This document shows, one piece after another, positions 8,554-15,868 of a DNA stretch of 40,737 nt. Origin of the DNA: DATJGS01 sp035494735 (GTDB lineage: Bacteria; Eisenbacteria; RBG-16-71-46). The number at the start of each line of letters is the position of its first letter. Position 1 is the stretch's first letter. The DNA is taken from positions 1-40,737 of the forward strand of contig DATJGS010000021.1 of the NCBI GenBank assembly GCA_035494735.1, in the 5' to 3' direction. The translations under genes were made by a program, and so were the position numbers. The notes under the pieces are model-generated. The model was not told where the DNA came from. It worked only from the letters and a program-made list of their open reading frames with translations, and ran no database searches.

Positions 8554-10200
8554 GTGACGGACCGCGCCTTCGCTCCCGGCCATCCGGCACGGACGCCCGA
8601 CCAGATCGCCGAGGCGACGCGGGCCGCGAGCGAGTTCGTCGCCCGTTACCGCTGGCTCATCCTGCTCGGGCTCATCACGGCCGCGATCATGGAGGTGCTC
8701 GACACCACGATCGTGAACGTCGCGCTGCCCGAGATGGCCGGCAACCTCGGCGCGACGCACGAAGAGATCGGCTGGGTCAGCACGGGCTACATCCTCTCGA
8801 ACGTCGTGTTCCTGCCCATGACCGCGTTCTTCACGGAGCGCTTCGGGCGCCAGCGCTACCTGACGTTCTCGATCATCCTGTTCGTGGTGGCGTCGTTCTT
8901 CTGCGGCACGTCGGGCACGCTCATCGAGCTGGTGTTCTGGCGGATCGTGCAGGGCGCAGGCGGGGCGGCGCTCCTGTCCACGGCGCAAGCCACGCTGCGC
9001 CAGATCTTCCCGCGCGAGCAGCAGGGCATGGTGCAGTCCATCTTCCTGCTCGGCGTCATCGTCGCGCCCACGCTCGGCCCCACGCTGGGTGGCTGGATCA
9101 CGGACAACTACCAGTGGCACTGGTGCTTCTTCATCAACGTCCCGATCGGCATCGCGTCGACGTTCCTGGTCGGCGCGTTCCTCAAGGATCCGCCGGACCA
9201 CAGGCGCAAGGAGGGCGATGTCGACTGGCTCGGCATCTCGCTGCTGACGGTCGGCGTGGGCTCGCTTCAATACGTGCTCGAGCAGGGCAATTCCAAGGAC
9301 TGGTTCGCGAACGTTTGGATCACGCGGCTCGCCATCCTGTCGGGGTTCTCGCTGGTCGGGCTCCTCGTGTGGGAGCTGTCGCCGCGCAACCGTCATCCGG
9401 TGATCGAACTGCGCGTGCTCAAGAACCGTGACCTGGCGGCGTGCCTGTTCCTGTTCGTGGCGCTCGGCTTCGCGCTGTACGGCGGCACGTTCATGTTCCC
9501 GCTGTTCACGCAGACCATCCTGCACTACACGCCGACGAAGACCGGCCTGTCGCTGATGCCGGGCGGACTGGCCACCGCCGCGACCGCGCTGCTGTGCGGC
9601 CGGCTGCTGACCGGCGCGAAGCCGCTGGCCGACCCGCGCGTGCTGATCGGCGCCGGCGTCGTGCTGATCATCGCCGCGATGTGGCGGCTCGGGCACTTGA
9701 GCGTACTGGCCGGAGACGACGACGTGCGCATCGCGCTCATCATCCGCGGCGCCGCGCTCGGGTTGCTGTTCGCGCCCATCAACAACGTGGCGTTCACCAG
9801 CCTGAAGCCGAGCGAGGCGCAGCAGGCGTCGGGGCTCATCAATCTGTCGCGCCAGCTGGGCGGTTCGTTCGGCATCGCCGTGCTCGCGTCGTTCGTGACC
9901 ACGCACACGCAGATGCATCGCGTCGATCTCGTGAGCTCGCTCGACGCGGGCAATCCGCTCGTCCAGGAGCGCCTGCGCGGCATCGCCGCGAACCTCATGG
10001 CGCACGGCTATCCCGCGACGGCCGCGCGCCAGGGCGCGCTCGCACTGCTCGACGGCCAGGTCACGCGCCAGGCCGCCATGCTGAGTTACAACGACGCGTG
10101 GCGGCTGCTGCTCATGACGTTCGTGATCGTGGCGCCGGCGATCCTGATCCTGCGCAAACCGCGGCCGCAGAGTTCCGGCGCGCCGGCCGGCGCCCACTAG
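8554..10200 (+). CDS. DHA2-family (EmrB/QacA-like) MFS drug exporter
   Basis: Inner-membrane proton-driven multidrug exporter, 548 residues with about 14 hydrophobic segments, the size of the DHA2 family. It has the DHA2 signature LDTTIVNVALPEM in TM1, the loop ERFGRQRYL (motif A region), GVIVAPTLGPTLGGWI (motif C) and a TM5 stretch WCFFINVPIG. The GTG at 8554 is chosen because GAGGG lies about 6 bases upstream and the downstream sequence flows into the cytoplasmic N terminus. The upstream frame to 8452 is Arg-rich and unconvincing. No EmrA-like adaptor gene lies beside it; a small membrane protein follows after 4 bases. Confidence 0.92.
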   Translation: MTDRAFAPGHPARTPDQIAEATRAASEFVARYRWLILLGLITAAIMEVLDTTIVNVALPEMAGNLGATHEEIGWVSTGYILSNVVFLPMTAFFTERFGRQRYLTFSIILFVVASFFCGTSGTLIELVFWRIVQGAGGAALLSTAQATLRQIFPREQQGMVQSIFLLGVIVAPTLGPTLGGWITDNYQWHWCFFINVPIGIASTFLVGAFLKDPPDHRRKEGDVDWLGISLLTVGVGSLQYVLEQGNSKDWFANVWITRLAILSGFSLVGLLVWELSPRNRHPVIELRVLKNRDLAACLFLFVALGFALYGGTFMFPLFTQTILHYTPTKTGLSLMPGGLATAATALLCGRLLTGAKPLADPRVLIGAGVVLIIAAMWRLGHLSVLAGDDDVRIALIIRGAALGLLFAPINNVAFTSLKPSEAQQASGLINLSRQLGGSFGIAVLASFVTTHTQMHRVDLVSSLDAGNPLVQERLRGIAANLMAHGYPATAARQGALALLDGQVTRQAAMLSYNDAWRLLLMTFVIVAPAILILRKPRPQSSGAPAGAH

Positions 10201-10204
10201 GTCG

Positions 10205-10825
10205 ATGGATTCGGCCCACGTCCAATCGCCGCGGCCCGCCGGCACGTGGCCTCGCGTCGCCATCCTGCTCGGCCTGTGGCTCGCGCTGGCGCTGCTGCTC
10301 GGCGCGAGCGGCCGGCTCGCGACGTTGCGCCCGCCCGCGCCGCAGGAGCTGGTGCTCTCGCTCACCGTCGCCACGCTCGTCGCCTGTCGCATGGTGCCGT
10401 GGCTGCAGGCGTGGGCGTTGTCCGTCGATCCGAGGTGGCTGCTCGTGCTGCACCTGTCGCGCTTCGTCGGGATCGTCTTCCTGAGGCTGTCGGCGAGCGG
10501 CGCGCTGTCGCCGGCGTTCGCCGTGCCCGCGGGATGGGGCGACCTCGTGGTCGTGCTCGGCGCCGTCGCGCTGCTGCTCGCCGGCCGGCCCCAGGGCGCG
10601 GCCCGCCGCGTCGCCTATGTTGCGTGGAACGTGATCGGGCTGATCGACATTGTCGGAGTCGTGCTGACCGCGGCGCGCGTCGGCATGGCGGACCCGGGCG
10701 GCGTCGCGCCGCTCCTCCACCTGCCGCTGTCGCTGCTCCTGACGTACTTCGTGCCCCTCATCATCGCCACGCACGTTCTCCTGTTCGTGCGGCTCGGCCG
10801 ATGGCCGGCGGCCTCCGGCGCATGA
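10205..10825 (+). CDS. Conserved-looking multi-pass membrane protein, function unknown
   Basis: 206 residues with about six hydrophobic segments (for example VAILLGLWLALALLLG, LVVVLGAVALLLAG, VIGLIDIVGVVLTA, LLLTYFVPLIIATHVLL). The pattern VPAGWGDLVV and AWNVIGLIDIVG recalls small unnamed integral-membrane families, but I cannot name one. It starts 4 bases after the exporter stop and so is probably co-transcribed. No clear Shine-Dalgarno sequence is visible; coupling to the upstream stop is likely. A strong hairpin follows the stop directly. Confidence 0.8.
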   Translation: MDSAHVQSPRPAGTWPRVAILLGLWLALALLLGASGRLATLRPPAPQELVLSLTVATLVACRMVPWLQAWALSVDPRWLLVLHLSRFVGIVFLRLSASGALSPAFAVPAGWGDLVVVLGAVALLLAGRPQGAARRVAYVAWNVIGLIDIVGVVLTAARVGMADPGGVAPLLHLPLSLLLTYFVPLIIATHVLLFVRLGRWPAASGA

Positions 10826-10858
10826 AAAAAGGCTCCGGTCCGACTTCGGACCGGAGCC
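10825..10858 (-). terminator. Strong intrinsic terminator on minus strand
   Basis: GGCTCCGGTCCG (10831-10842) pairs perfectly with CGGACCGGAGCC (10847-10858) around a 4-base loop. On the minus strand it is followed at once by TTTTTT (10825-10830). There is no T-run after it on the plus strand, so its design points to a minus-strand transcript coming from the 10.86-11.1 kb gap. It may also serve the plus-strand gene ending at 10825. Confidence 0.9.
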
Positions 10859-10969
10859 TCAGAAAACTTTCGGCTTCGGTGGCGCTGGGTTACCCCCGTC
10901 CTGGGGATGCACCTCGCGCACCAGCGCCCAGAGTTCCCCTACGAGGACGCCACCTCCACCGAACCACAG
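10859..10969 (-). CDS. Candidate 36-codon small protein ending at the terminator
   Basis: On the minus strand a frame from CTG (10969) runs 36 codons and its TGA (10861-10859) abuts the terminator stem. The product is a glycine-rich hydrophobic start (WFGGGGVLVGELWALV), then REVHPQDGG and a Pro/Lys tail ending PPKPKVF. The composition looks like a real peptide and the codons are mostly G/C-ending. No good start codon sits at proper distance from the strong upstream ribosome binding site: CTG is 21 bases from GGAGG, and a TAA (10975) lies in frame in between. It could be reached by a -1 shift from the 14-codon frame that starts at 10983, or the assembly could lack one base there. Function unknown. 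Confidence 0.4.
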   Translation of the reverse strand: MWFGGGGVLVGELWALVREVHPQDGGNPAPPKPKVF

Positions 10970-10983
10970 CGTTTACTGTCCAA
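10939..10983 (-). CDS. Candidate 14-codon leader peptide behind a perfect Shine-Dalgarno
   Basis: The TTG at 10983 lies 7 bases after GGAGG, the best-placed start for the exceptional ribosome binding site. It encodes MDSKRCGSVEVASS and stops at TAG (10941-10939). It overlaps the longer 36-codon frame, which is offset by one base. It may be a leader peptide, or the true N terminus of that protein if the frames are joined. Confidence 0.3.
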   Translation of the reverse strand: MDSKRCGSVEVASS

Positions 10984-10984
10984 T

Positions 10985-10998
10985 GGATCACCTCCTTT
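10985..10998 (-). promoter_or_regulatory. 14-base perfect anti-SD complement (extreme ribosome binding site)
   Basis: On the minus strand AAAGGAGGTGATCC is exactly complementary to the conserved 16S rRNA 3' end GGATCACCTCCTTT. Typical sites in this window pair over 4-8 bases. It is followed by ATTGG, so ATT (10984) and TTG (10983) are the only starts at optimal distance. Confidence 0.75.
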
Positions 10999-11101
10999 TC
11001 GGGGCTCCCACACACGGAGGGACCCAACCCTCCCGATTCCTTCGAGCCGCCCGAGCCCTGGGAACCGCGCGCGAGTGAAATCGCGCGAGCGAACTGGCGC
11101 G

Positions 11102-11132
11102 TAGTTTCGAGGAAGCGCCCGGCGCGTGTCAA
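11102..11132 (-). promoter_or_regulatory. Possible sigma70-type promoter for the minus-strand small unit
   Basis: A perfect TTGACA (11132-11127) is followed after 18 bases by GAAACT (11108-11103), a weak -10 element. Transcription would start near 11095 and run about 100 bases before the strong ribosome binding site. The -35 match is good; the -10 and spacing are poor. Confidence 0.35.
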
Positions 11133-11237
11133 CGGGAACGTGCGCGCGTGACGCTGCGCCCGACTCGAGGCGAGGCGCTCGGCACCGACTCGGCGACCTG
11201 TACCTCGTCGAGGGACTGAAGTAGCGTACCGACTGTC

Positions 11238-11642
11238 ATGAAAGTCGAGACGTTCACTCCGGCCGGTGTGATGAAGCCGATCGGCCCGTACAGCCACGTG
11301 GCGCGGGCCGGGCCGTTCGTCACGATCTCCGCGACCGCCGCCGTCGACCCCGCGACCGGCGAAGTGGCCGCGCCCGACGCGTACGCGCAGACGCGCCACA
11401 TCCTGAAGGCGTTCCGCACGCTGCTCGAGATCGCGCGCTCCGGCATCCCGCAAGTCCTCCACGTGCGCGTGTACCTGAAGCACATGGAGGATTTCGACGA
11501 CATGAACCGCGCCTACGCCGAAGAGATGGGCGAGCACCGCCCGGCGCGCACCGTGATCGGCGTGAGCGACCTGCCGAAGAAGGGCGCACGGCTGACGATC
11601 AGCCTCGACGCGGTGGTCAACGAGGTGACGCGCGAGCTGTGA
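11238..11642 (+). CDS. RidA/YjgF-family enamine/imine deaminase
   Basis: 134-residue Rid-family protein; archetypes hydrolyse reactive enamine/imine intermediates from PLP enzymes, as cytoplasmic trimers. The family pattern is clear: PIGPYSHVARAGPFVTIS near the N terminus, the substrate-binding arginine in RPARTVIGVSDLPKKGARL, and the C-terminal LTISLDAVV. The catalytic-type Arg and the Glu/Asp positions are kept. The ATG at 11238 gives full length. The phosphatase-like gene follows after 7 bases, so they likely share a transcript. Confidence 0.9.
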   Translation: MKVETFTPAGVMKPIGPYSHVARAGPFVTISATAAVDPATGEVAAPDAYAQTRHILKAFRTLLEIARSGIPQVLHVRVYLKHMEDFDDMNRAYAEEMGEHRPARTVIGVSDLPKKGARLTISLDAVVNEVTREL

Positions 11643-11649
11643 GGGATCG

Positions 11650-11979
11650 ATGAACGTGCTGTTCCTGTGCAGTCAGAATCGCCTGCGCAGCCCAACTGCC
11701 GAGCGCGTGTTCGGCTCGCGGCCGGGTCTCGAGGTCCAGTCGGCCGGACTCGACCGCGACGCCGAGATACCGGTGACGCCCGAGCTTGTCGAATGGGCCG
11801 ATGTCGTCTTCGTCATGGAGAATCACCATCGCAACAAGCTCTCGAAGCGCTTCCGACCCTACCTGAGATCGAAGCACGTCGTGTGTCTCGACATTCCCGA
11901 TGAGTACGACTACATGCAGCCTGAACTCGTCGCGCTGCTCGAAGCGCGCGTGACGCCGCGGCTCGGGACGCACGGCTGA
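11650..11979 (+). CDS. Low-molecular-weight phosphatase-like protein
   Basis: 109 residues of the short LMW protein-tyrosine-phosphatase-like group (COG4551 type). The N-terminal P-loop reads FLCSQNRLRSPTAE, matching the C-x5-R-S/T catalytic loop with one extra residue typical of this group. VEWADVVFVMENHH and the end LDIPDEYDYMQPELV are characteristic. Enzymatic activity of this subgroup is not established. It lies between ridA and a GNAT gene in the same orientation. Confidence 0.85.
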   Translation: MNVLFLCSQNRLRSPTAERVFGSRPGLEVQSAGLDRDAEIPVTPELVEWADVVFVMENHHRNKLSKRFRPYLRSKHVVCLDIPDEYDYMQPELVALLEARVTPRLGTHG

Positions 11980-12008
11980 GGCCGGCGGAGAGTGAGGCGC
12001 CAGCGGTG

Positions 12009-12551
12009 ATGGAGCGAGACGACACGAAGCGCGCGACGGTCGACGTCCGACATGCCACGCCTGCCGACGTGCCCGAGCTCGCCGCGCTCGGCGTGCGCAC
12101 GTTTGCGGCCGCGTTCGCGGGCCGGGTCGGGGACGACGCACTCGCCCAATACCTGGCGTCGGCGTTCAGCGAGGCGCAGATCGCGAGCGAGCTGGCGGCT
12201 CCCGGCTCCGTCTTCCTGATCGCCCGCGACGGCGACACGCCGGTCGGCTACGCGCGCGTCCTCGCGGACGAGCCGCATGCGAGCGTGCCGAGCCGGAAGG
12301 CGATCCGCATCGTCCGCATCTACGTCGAACACGATCGCCTCGGCACCGGCCTCGGCGCGGCGCTCATGAACGCGGTGGTCTCCGAGGCGCGCCACATGGG
12401 CGGCGACGCGTTGTGGTTGCGCGTGTGGGAGAAGAACCATCGCGCGATCCGCTTCTACGAGCGCGCGGGATTCCGCACCTGCGCGACGCTCGAGTTCGAG
12501 ATGATGGGCAGCCCGAAGACGGATCTCGTGATGTGGCGGAGCCTCGCGTAA
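12009..12551 (+). CDS. GNAT-family N-acetyltransferase
   Basis: About 180 residues with one GNAT domain, transferring acetyl from acetyl-CoA to an amine; substrate unknown. Seen are the N-terminal VRHATPADVPELAAL, the central beta-strand IRIVRIYVEHDRLGTGLGAALM with the Q/R-x-x-G-x-G/A acetyl-CoA loop (RLGTGLGAA), and the C-terminal NHRAIRFYERAGFR. GTG (12006) and ATG (12009) are adjacent; ATG is chosen, and the choice changes only one residue. The downstream ICMT-like gene begins 8 bases after the stop. Confidence 0.9.
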   Translation: MERDDTKRATVDVRHATPADVPELAALGVRTFAAAFAGRVGDDALAQYLASAFSEAQIASELAAPGSVFLIARDGDTPVGYARVLADEPHASVPSRKAIRIVRIYVEHDRLGTGLGAALMNAVVSEARHMGGDALWLRVWEKNHRAIRFYERAGFRTCATLEFEMMGSPKTDLVMWRSLA

Positions 12552-12559
12552 GGAACGGC

Positions 12560-13072
12560 ATGTTCGCACTCGTGCGGGCGCTCGTGTACGCCGTGCTCTT
12601 CATGGGCTTCACGCTCGTGTTCCTACCCGGGCAGGTCCTGCGCTGGGCGGGCGTCACGCGTCCAGCGCATCTGGGCGCCGCGCAATTCGCCGGCGTGGCC
12701 GTCGAGATCGTGGGCGTCGCGCTCGCATTGTGGTGCATCGTGACGTTCGCGCTGATCGGCCGCGGCACGCCGTTCCCGATCGATCCGCCGCGCCGCTTGG
12801 TCGTGGCCGGGCCGTATCGGTACGTGCGCAATCCGATGTACTGGGGCGCCGGCCTCGCGCTCGCGGGCGCGGCGATCTTCTATCGGTCGATCGCGCTCGC
12901 CGGCTACGCGCTGCTGTTCGTCGGTGTGATGCACCTGTTCGTCACGCTGATCGAAGAGCGCGTCCTCGGCCGGTCGTTCGGCGCGGAGTACGCCGAGTAT
13001 CGCCGCCGTGTGCGACGCTGGTGGCCCAGGCGCCCGGAAGAGCGGGAGAGCCGGCACTCGACCCAGGCTTGA
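12560..13072 (+). CDS. Isoprenylcysteine carboxyl methyltransferase-like membrane protein
   Basis: 170 residues with four or five hydrophobic segments and the ICMT/PEMT-type SAM-binding end: GPYRYVRNPMYWG, then EERVLGRSFGAEYAEYRRRV. Family members methylate lipids or small molecules at the membrane; substrate unknown here. The ATG at 12560 follows the GNAT stop closely with AAGGAA upstream. The frame is open further upstream, but that sequence overlaps the GNAT gene and is unlike the family. Confidence 0.87.
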   Translation: MFALVRALVYAVLFMGFTLVFLPGQVLRWAGVTRPAHLGAAQFAGVAVEIVGVALALWCIVTFALIGRGTPFPIDPPRRLVVAGPYRYVRNPMYWGAGLALAGAAIFYRSIALAGYALLFVGVMHLFVTLIEERVLGRSFGAEYAEYRRRVRRWWPRRPEERESRHSTQA

Positions 13073-13094
13073 GATCCAACTTCACGGGAGCCCG

Positions 13095-13544
13095 ATGTCG
13101 CTGACCGACCTGATTCCGATGCTGCAGCTCTCGATTGGCCCGGTGATCCTCATCTCCGGCGTCGGCCTGCTCCTGTTGAGCATGACGAATCGCTTCGGAA
13201 GAGTCATCGACCGGTCGCGGCTTCTCACCCGGGAATTGCATGGCGCGCCCGATGCGGATCGGGCACGGCTTATCGCGCAACTGAGGATCCTCGCGACCCG
13301 GGCCCGGCTCGTGCGAGCGGGGATCGCGCTCGCCGCCTTCAGCGTCCTTCTCGCGGTGCTCCTCGTGATCGGCCTGTTCCTCAGCGCCCTTCTCCATTTC
13401 GGCGCCGCGATCCTCATCGCCATCCTCTTCATCTCTTCCATGCTGTGCCTGATCGTCTCGCTGCTCTTGTTCATCTCCGACATCAACCTTTCTCTCCGAG
13501 CGCTCTGGCTCGACATGCCGGCCGAAGGGCGCGACCGAGCGTGA
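13095..13544 (+). CDS. DUF2721-family membrane protein
   Basis: 149 residues. The opening LSIGPVILISGVGLLLLSM followed by TNRFGRVIDRSR is the hallmark of DUF2721. Two more hydrophobic stretches lie at the C-terminal half (LAAFSVLLAVLLVIGLFL, then ISSMLCLIVSLLLFISDI). The function of the family is unknown. The ATG at 13095 has GGGAG about 5 bases upstream. Confidence 0.88.
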   Translation: MSLTDLIPMLQLSIGPVILISGVGLLLLSMTNRFGRVIDRSRLLTRELHGAPDADRARLIAQLRILATRARLVRAGIALAAFSVLLAVLLVIGLFLSALLHFGAAILIAILFISSMLCLIVSLLLFISDINLSLRALWLDMPAEGRDRA

Positions 13545-13616
13545 ACGATGGCCTCCAACTGCGGCGACCATCGCGCGCGGCGAGAGTGACGCGTCGCTGA
13601 CCGCGGGAGGACGACG

Positions 13617-14204
13617 ATTCCCAATTCCAACGCCCTGCCGCTCGATCCGTTCATCCCCGACGCGGATGTTCGCGAGCGCTTTCACACGACGATTCGCGCG
13701 CCCGCGGACGTGGTCATGGACGTCGCCGGCAACTTCGACTTCCAATCCCTGACCGGCGTCCGCGGCCTCATCTGGCTGCGCGAGCGGCTCCTGCGTGCCC
13801 CACGCACCACGACGCGCCAGCCGATGGGGTTGCTGGCCGAGACGGGCAAGACGGGTTGGGGCGTGCTCGCTGACGAGCCGGGCCGCGTGATCGTGCGCGG
13901 CGCGGTGTGTCAGCCGTGGCGCGCCGACGTCGTGTTCACGCCGATCCCGCCCGAGCGTTTCGCGGCTTACGCGGAACCCGATCTGGTGAAGATCGCGTGG
14001 ACGCTCGAAGCCGAAGCGCTCGGCCCCGAGACGACGCGCTTCGCGCACGAGACCCGCGCCGTGGCCACGGATGCCGCGGCGCGCGCGAAGTTCATGAGGT
14101 ACTGGCGCTGGGCGCGCTTCGGGATCGTCGGCATTCGGCTCCTGCTCATGCCCGCGATCCGGCGCGCCGCCGAACGGCGCTGGAGCGGACGCACATCGCG
14201 TTGA
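13617..14204 (+). CDS. SRPBCC-like protein with probable ATT start codon
   Basis: 195 residues from 13617. LDPFIPDADVRERFHTTI then RAPADVVMDVAGNFD is typical of small START/SRPBCC-like ligand-pocket proteins. The C-terminal half has TRFAHETRAVATD and a terminal helical segment (RWARFGIVGIRLLLMPAI). The first ATG/GTG (13710) would cut off about 30 residues that look like the family's N terminus. Upstream the frame stops at 13587, and the only codon 6 bases after the strong GGGAGG (13605-13610) is ATT (13617). Other in-frame options are ACG 13614 and CTG 13635, both badly spaced. A sequencing error of ATG to ATT is the alternative. Ligand unknown. Confidence 0.75.
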   Translation: MPNSNALPLDPFIPDADVRERFHTTIRAPADVVMDVAGNFDFQSLTGVRGLIWLRERLLRAPRTTTRQPMGLLAETGKTGWGVLADEPGRVIVRGAVCQPWRADVVFTPIPPERFAAYAEPDLVKIAWTLEAEALGPETTRFAHETRAVATDAAARAKFMRYWRWARFGIVGIRLLLMPAIRRAAERRWSGRTSR

Positions 14205-14268
14205 CTTCGCGTGGCGCACTCCAGACTATCGCGCCGCAATTCGGCCGCGCGCGGCGAGGGGGCGAGCG

Positions 14269-14592
14269 ATGGACGGAGTGGACGCGGTAGTCCTCGAGCA
14301 GTTCTGGAAGCAAGTCCGATCGAGGCGCAACCATTACTTCCTCTGGTGGATGGGCTGGCCCATTGCGGGCATCGCGTGTTGGGTGGCTTACCGCGCCGCA
14401 TGGCATGCCGACGCTCCGGAATGGCTGATGCTTCTGGTTCTGGCTGTGTGGTTCGCCGTGTGGCTTCTCATCAAGCGCCGCCTCCGGTCGCTCGAGTGTC
14501 CGCGCTGTCATGCGCCCGCCATTTCGAACCCGTTCTTCCTCATGAGAAACGCGCGGTGTCGCCACTGTGACTTGCGCCGCGCGGTGTCCTGA
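14269..14592 (+). CDS. Small membrane protein with C-terminal zinc ribbon
   Basis: 107 residues. Two hydrophobic segments (HYFLWWMGWPIAGIACWVAY and WLMLLVLAVWFAVWLLI) are followed by a cytoplasmic-looking zinc ribbon, CPRCHAP ... CRHCDLR. The fold suggests metal-dependent structure; no known function. The ATG at 14269 has a GAGGGGG tract upstream. Confidence 0.75.
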   Translation: MDGVDAVVLEQFWKQVRSRRNHYFLWWMGWPIAGIACWVAYRAAWHADAPEWLMLLVLAVWFAVWLLIKRRLRSLECPRCHAPAISNPFFLMRNARCRHCDLRRAVS

Positions 14593-14672
14593 CATCAGTC
14601 TCTCGGAACCGAGCATGACTTGAGGGCACAGTGTCGAGGCCGCGCGGCGCCGATTCGGACCAGGAGGCAACG

Positions 14673-15014
14673 ATGGCGGAGATCCACGGGAACCCCGGTG
14701 AAATTCACGAGCTCGCGCGCTACGAGATCCGCGAGGAGGCGATGGACGAGGTGCTGCGCGCGATCCACGAGTTCGTCGCCTATGTGCGGACGCACGAAGA
14801 CGGCGCGCTGCGCTACGAGGTGTGGCAGGAGGAGGAGCGTCCGACGCGCTTCGTGCACATCTTCGTGTGGCGCGACGAAGCCGCGAACCGACTCCACGGC
14901 GAGTCGGCCGCGGTCAAGAAGTTCGCCGGGACGCTGTACCCCAAGTGCCTCGCGCCGGTCGAGTTCGTCACGTATCGGCAGGTGGATGCGAACGCCACGT
15001 TCCGGCGGGTGTAG
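14673..15014 (+). CDS. Antibiotic biosynthesis monooxygenase (ABM)-domain protein
   Basis: 113 residues with a dimeric alpha-beta ABM fold: IHELARYEIREEAMDEVLRA, GALRYEVWQEEERPTRFVHI, then FVWRDEAANRLHGES. Members include quinol oxygenases and heme-degrading enzymes; many are uncharacterised, and no specific substrate can be given. AGGAGG (14662-14667) fixes the ATG at 14673 rather than the upstream in-frame GTG at 14631. Confidence 0.85.
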   Translation: MAEIHGNPGEIHELARYEIREEAMDEVLRAIHEFVAYVRTHEDGALRYEVWQEEERPTRFVHIFVWRDEAANRLHGESAAVKKFAGTLYPKCLAPVEFVTYRQVDANATFRRV

Positions 15015-15050
15015 AGGGGCTGGATCCACGACACGAACACGGGAGGAGCG

Positions 15051-15428
15051 ATGTCGCAGACGAAGATCCTCGTCGTCGAAGACCAGGCGGATCAGAGGCT
15101 GGCGGTCGGCGGGCGGCTGCGCTCGGAGAAGTACACGGTCGTGTTCGCGAGCGACGGCGTGTCGGCCATCAGTGCGGCACAGCGCGAAACGCCGGATGTG
15201 ATCGTGCTCGACCTCGGTCTTCCGGCCGGTGACGGCTTCGCCGTGCTCGAGCGGCTGGGCGCCATCCCCAAGTTGGCGGGGATCCCGATCATCGTGCTGA
15301 CGGGGCGCGATCCGGCGACGACCCGCGACCGCGCGCTCGCGCTCGGTGCGCGAGCCTTCCTGCAGAAGCCGGTCGACGTTCCGCAGCTGTTGGAGGCGGT
15401 GCGCGCGGCGGTGGGAGAGGGAACATGA
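15051..15428 (+). CDS. Single-domain response regulator
   Basis: 125-residue CheY-like receiver with no output domain. The acidic pocket is E10/D11, the phospho-acceptor is Asp54 (VIVLDLGLP), with Thr84 (IVLTGRD) and Lys106 (FLQKPVD). It would be phosphorylated by a histidine kinase; the nearest one, at 17.6 kb, already carries its own receiver. GGGAGGAG precedes the ATG. The DUF3224 gene starts inside its stop (ATGA overlap at 15425), so the two are translationally coupled. Confidence 0.93.
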   Translation: MSQTKILVVEDQADQRLAVGGRLRSEKYTVVFASDGVSAISAAQRETPDVIVLDLGLPAGDGFAVLERLGAIPKLAGIPIIVLTGRDPATTRDRALALGARAFLQKPVDVPQLLEAVRAAVGEGT

Positions 15429-15823
15429 AGAAGAGCTGCGAAGCTCGATTCGCCATCAAGAGCTGGGATGAAAAGCCCTACAGCGAGGGCCAGGCGCAGC
15501 CCAAACTCACGCGCGCGAGCGTTGGCAAGACCTACACGGGCGACATCGAGGGGGAGGGTCAGGTCGAGTACCTCATGATGTATCGCCACGACGGCTCGGC
15601 GACGTTCGTGGGCCTCGAGCGGGTCGTTGGGCGGGTCGGCGGCAAGACCGGCAGCTTCGTGCTGCAGCGCACCGGCGTCTTCGAAGACGGGCAGGCGAAG
15701 GAGTCCTATTCCGTCATCGCCGGCTCCGCGACCGGAGACCTGGTCGGCCTCTCGGGCGAGGGAAGCTCCGCCGTCGGGCACGGTCTCGAGCATCCTTTCA
15801 CCCTGAGCTACGAACTGACCTAG
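15425..15823 (+). CDS. DUF3224-family protein
   Basis: 132 residues, beta-rich, with the DUF3224 pattern: ARFAIKSWDEKPYSEG, the central GDIEGEGQVEYLMMYRHDGSA, then GSFVLQRTGVFEDG and a Gly/Ser-rich end. This resembles an allene-oxide-cyclase-like barrel in shape; activity unknown. It overlaps the response regulator by 4 bases. Confidence 0.85.
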   Translation: MKKSCEARFAIKSWDEKPYSEGQAQPKLTRASVGKTYTGDIEGEGQVEYLMMYRHDGSATFVGLERVVGRVGGKTGSFVLQRTGVFEDGQAKESYSVIAGSATGDLVGLSGEGSSAVGHGLEHPFTLSYELT

Positions 15824-15868
15824 CGCACGCCTGAGCGCGCCGCCCAGCTTGCCCGTGGGCGCGCTCGC

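Noticed and set aside
10985..10998. 3' end of a 16S rRNA gene on the plus strand
   Set aside because: Only the last 14 bases match; the preceding plus-strand sequence is not 16S-like. It is better read as a ribosome binding site on the minus strand.
10890..11537. Minus-strand frame of 215 codons across the ridA start and the 10.9 kb gap
   Set aside because: It runs antisense through ridA, starts without a ribosome binding site, and its GTG near 10990 lies inside the strong Shine-Dalgarno sequence itself. Composition is Arg/Gly-rich noise.
12413..12559. Longer start of the ICMT-like gene inside the GNAT gene
   Set aside because: The added 49 residues are out-of-frame GNAT sequence; the ATG at 12560 starts a hydrophobic family-like N terminus.
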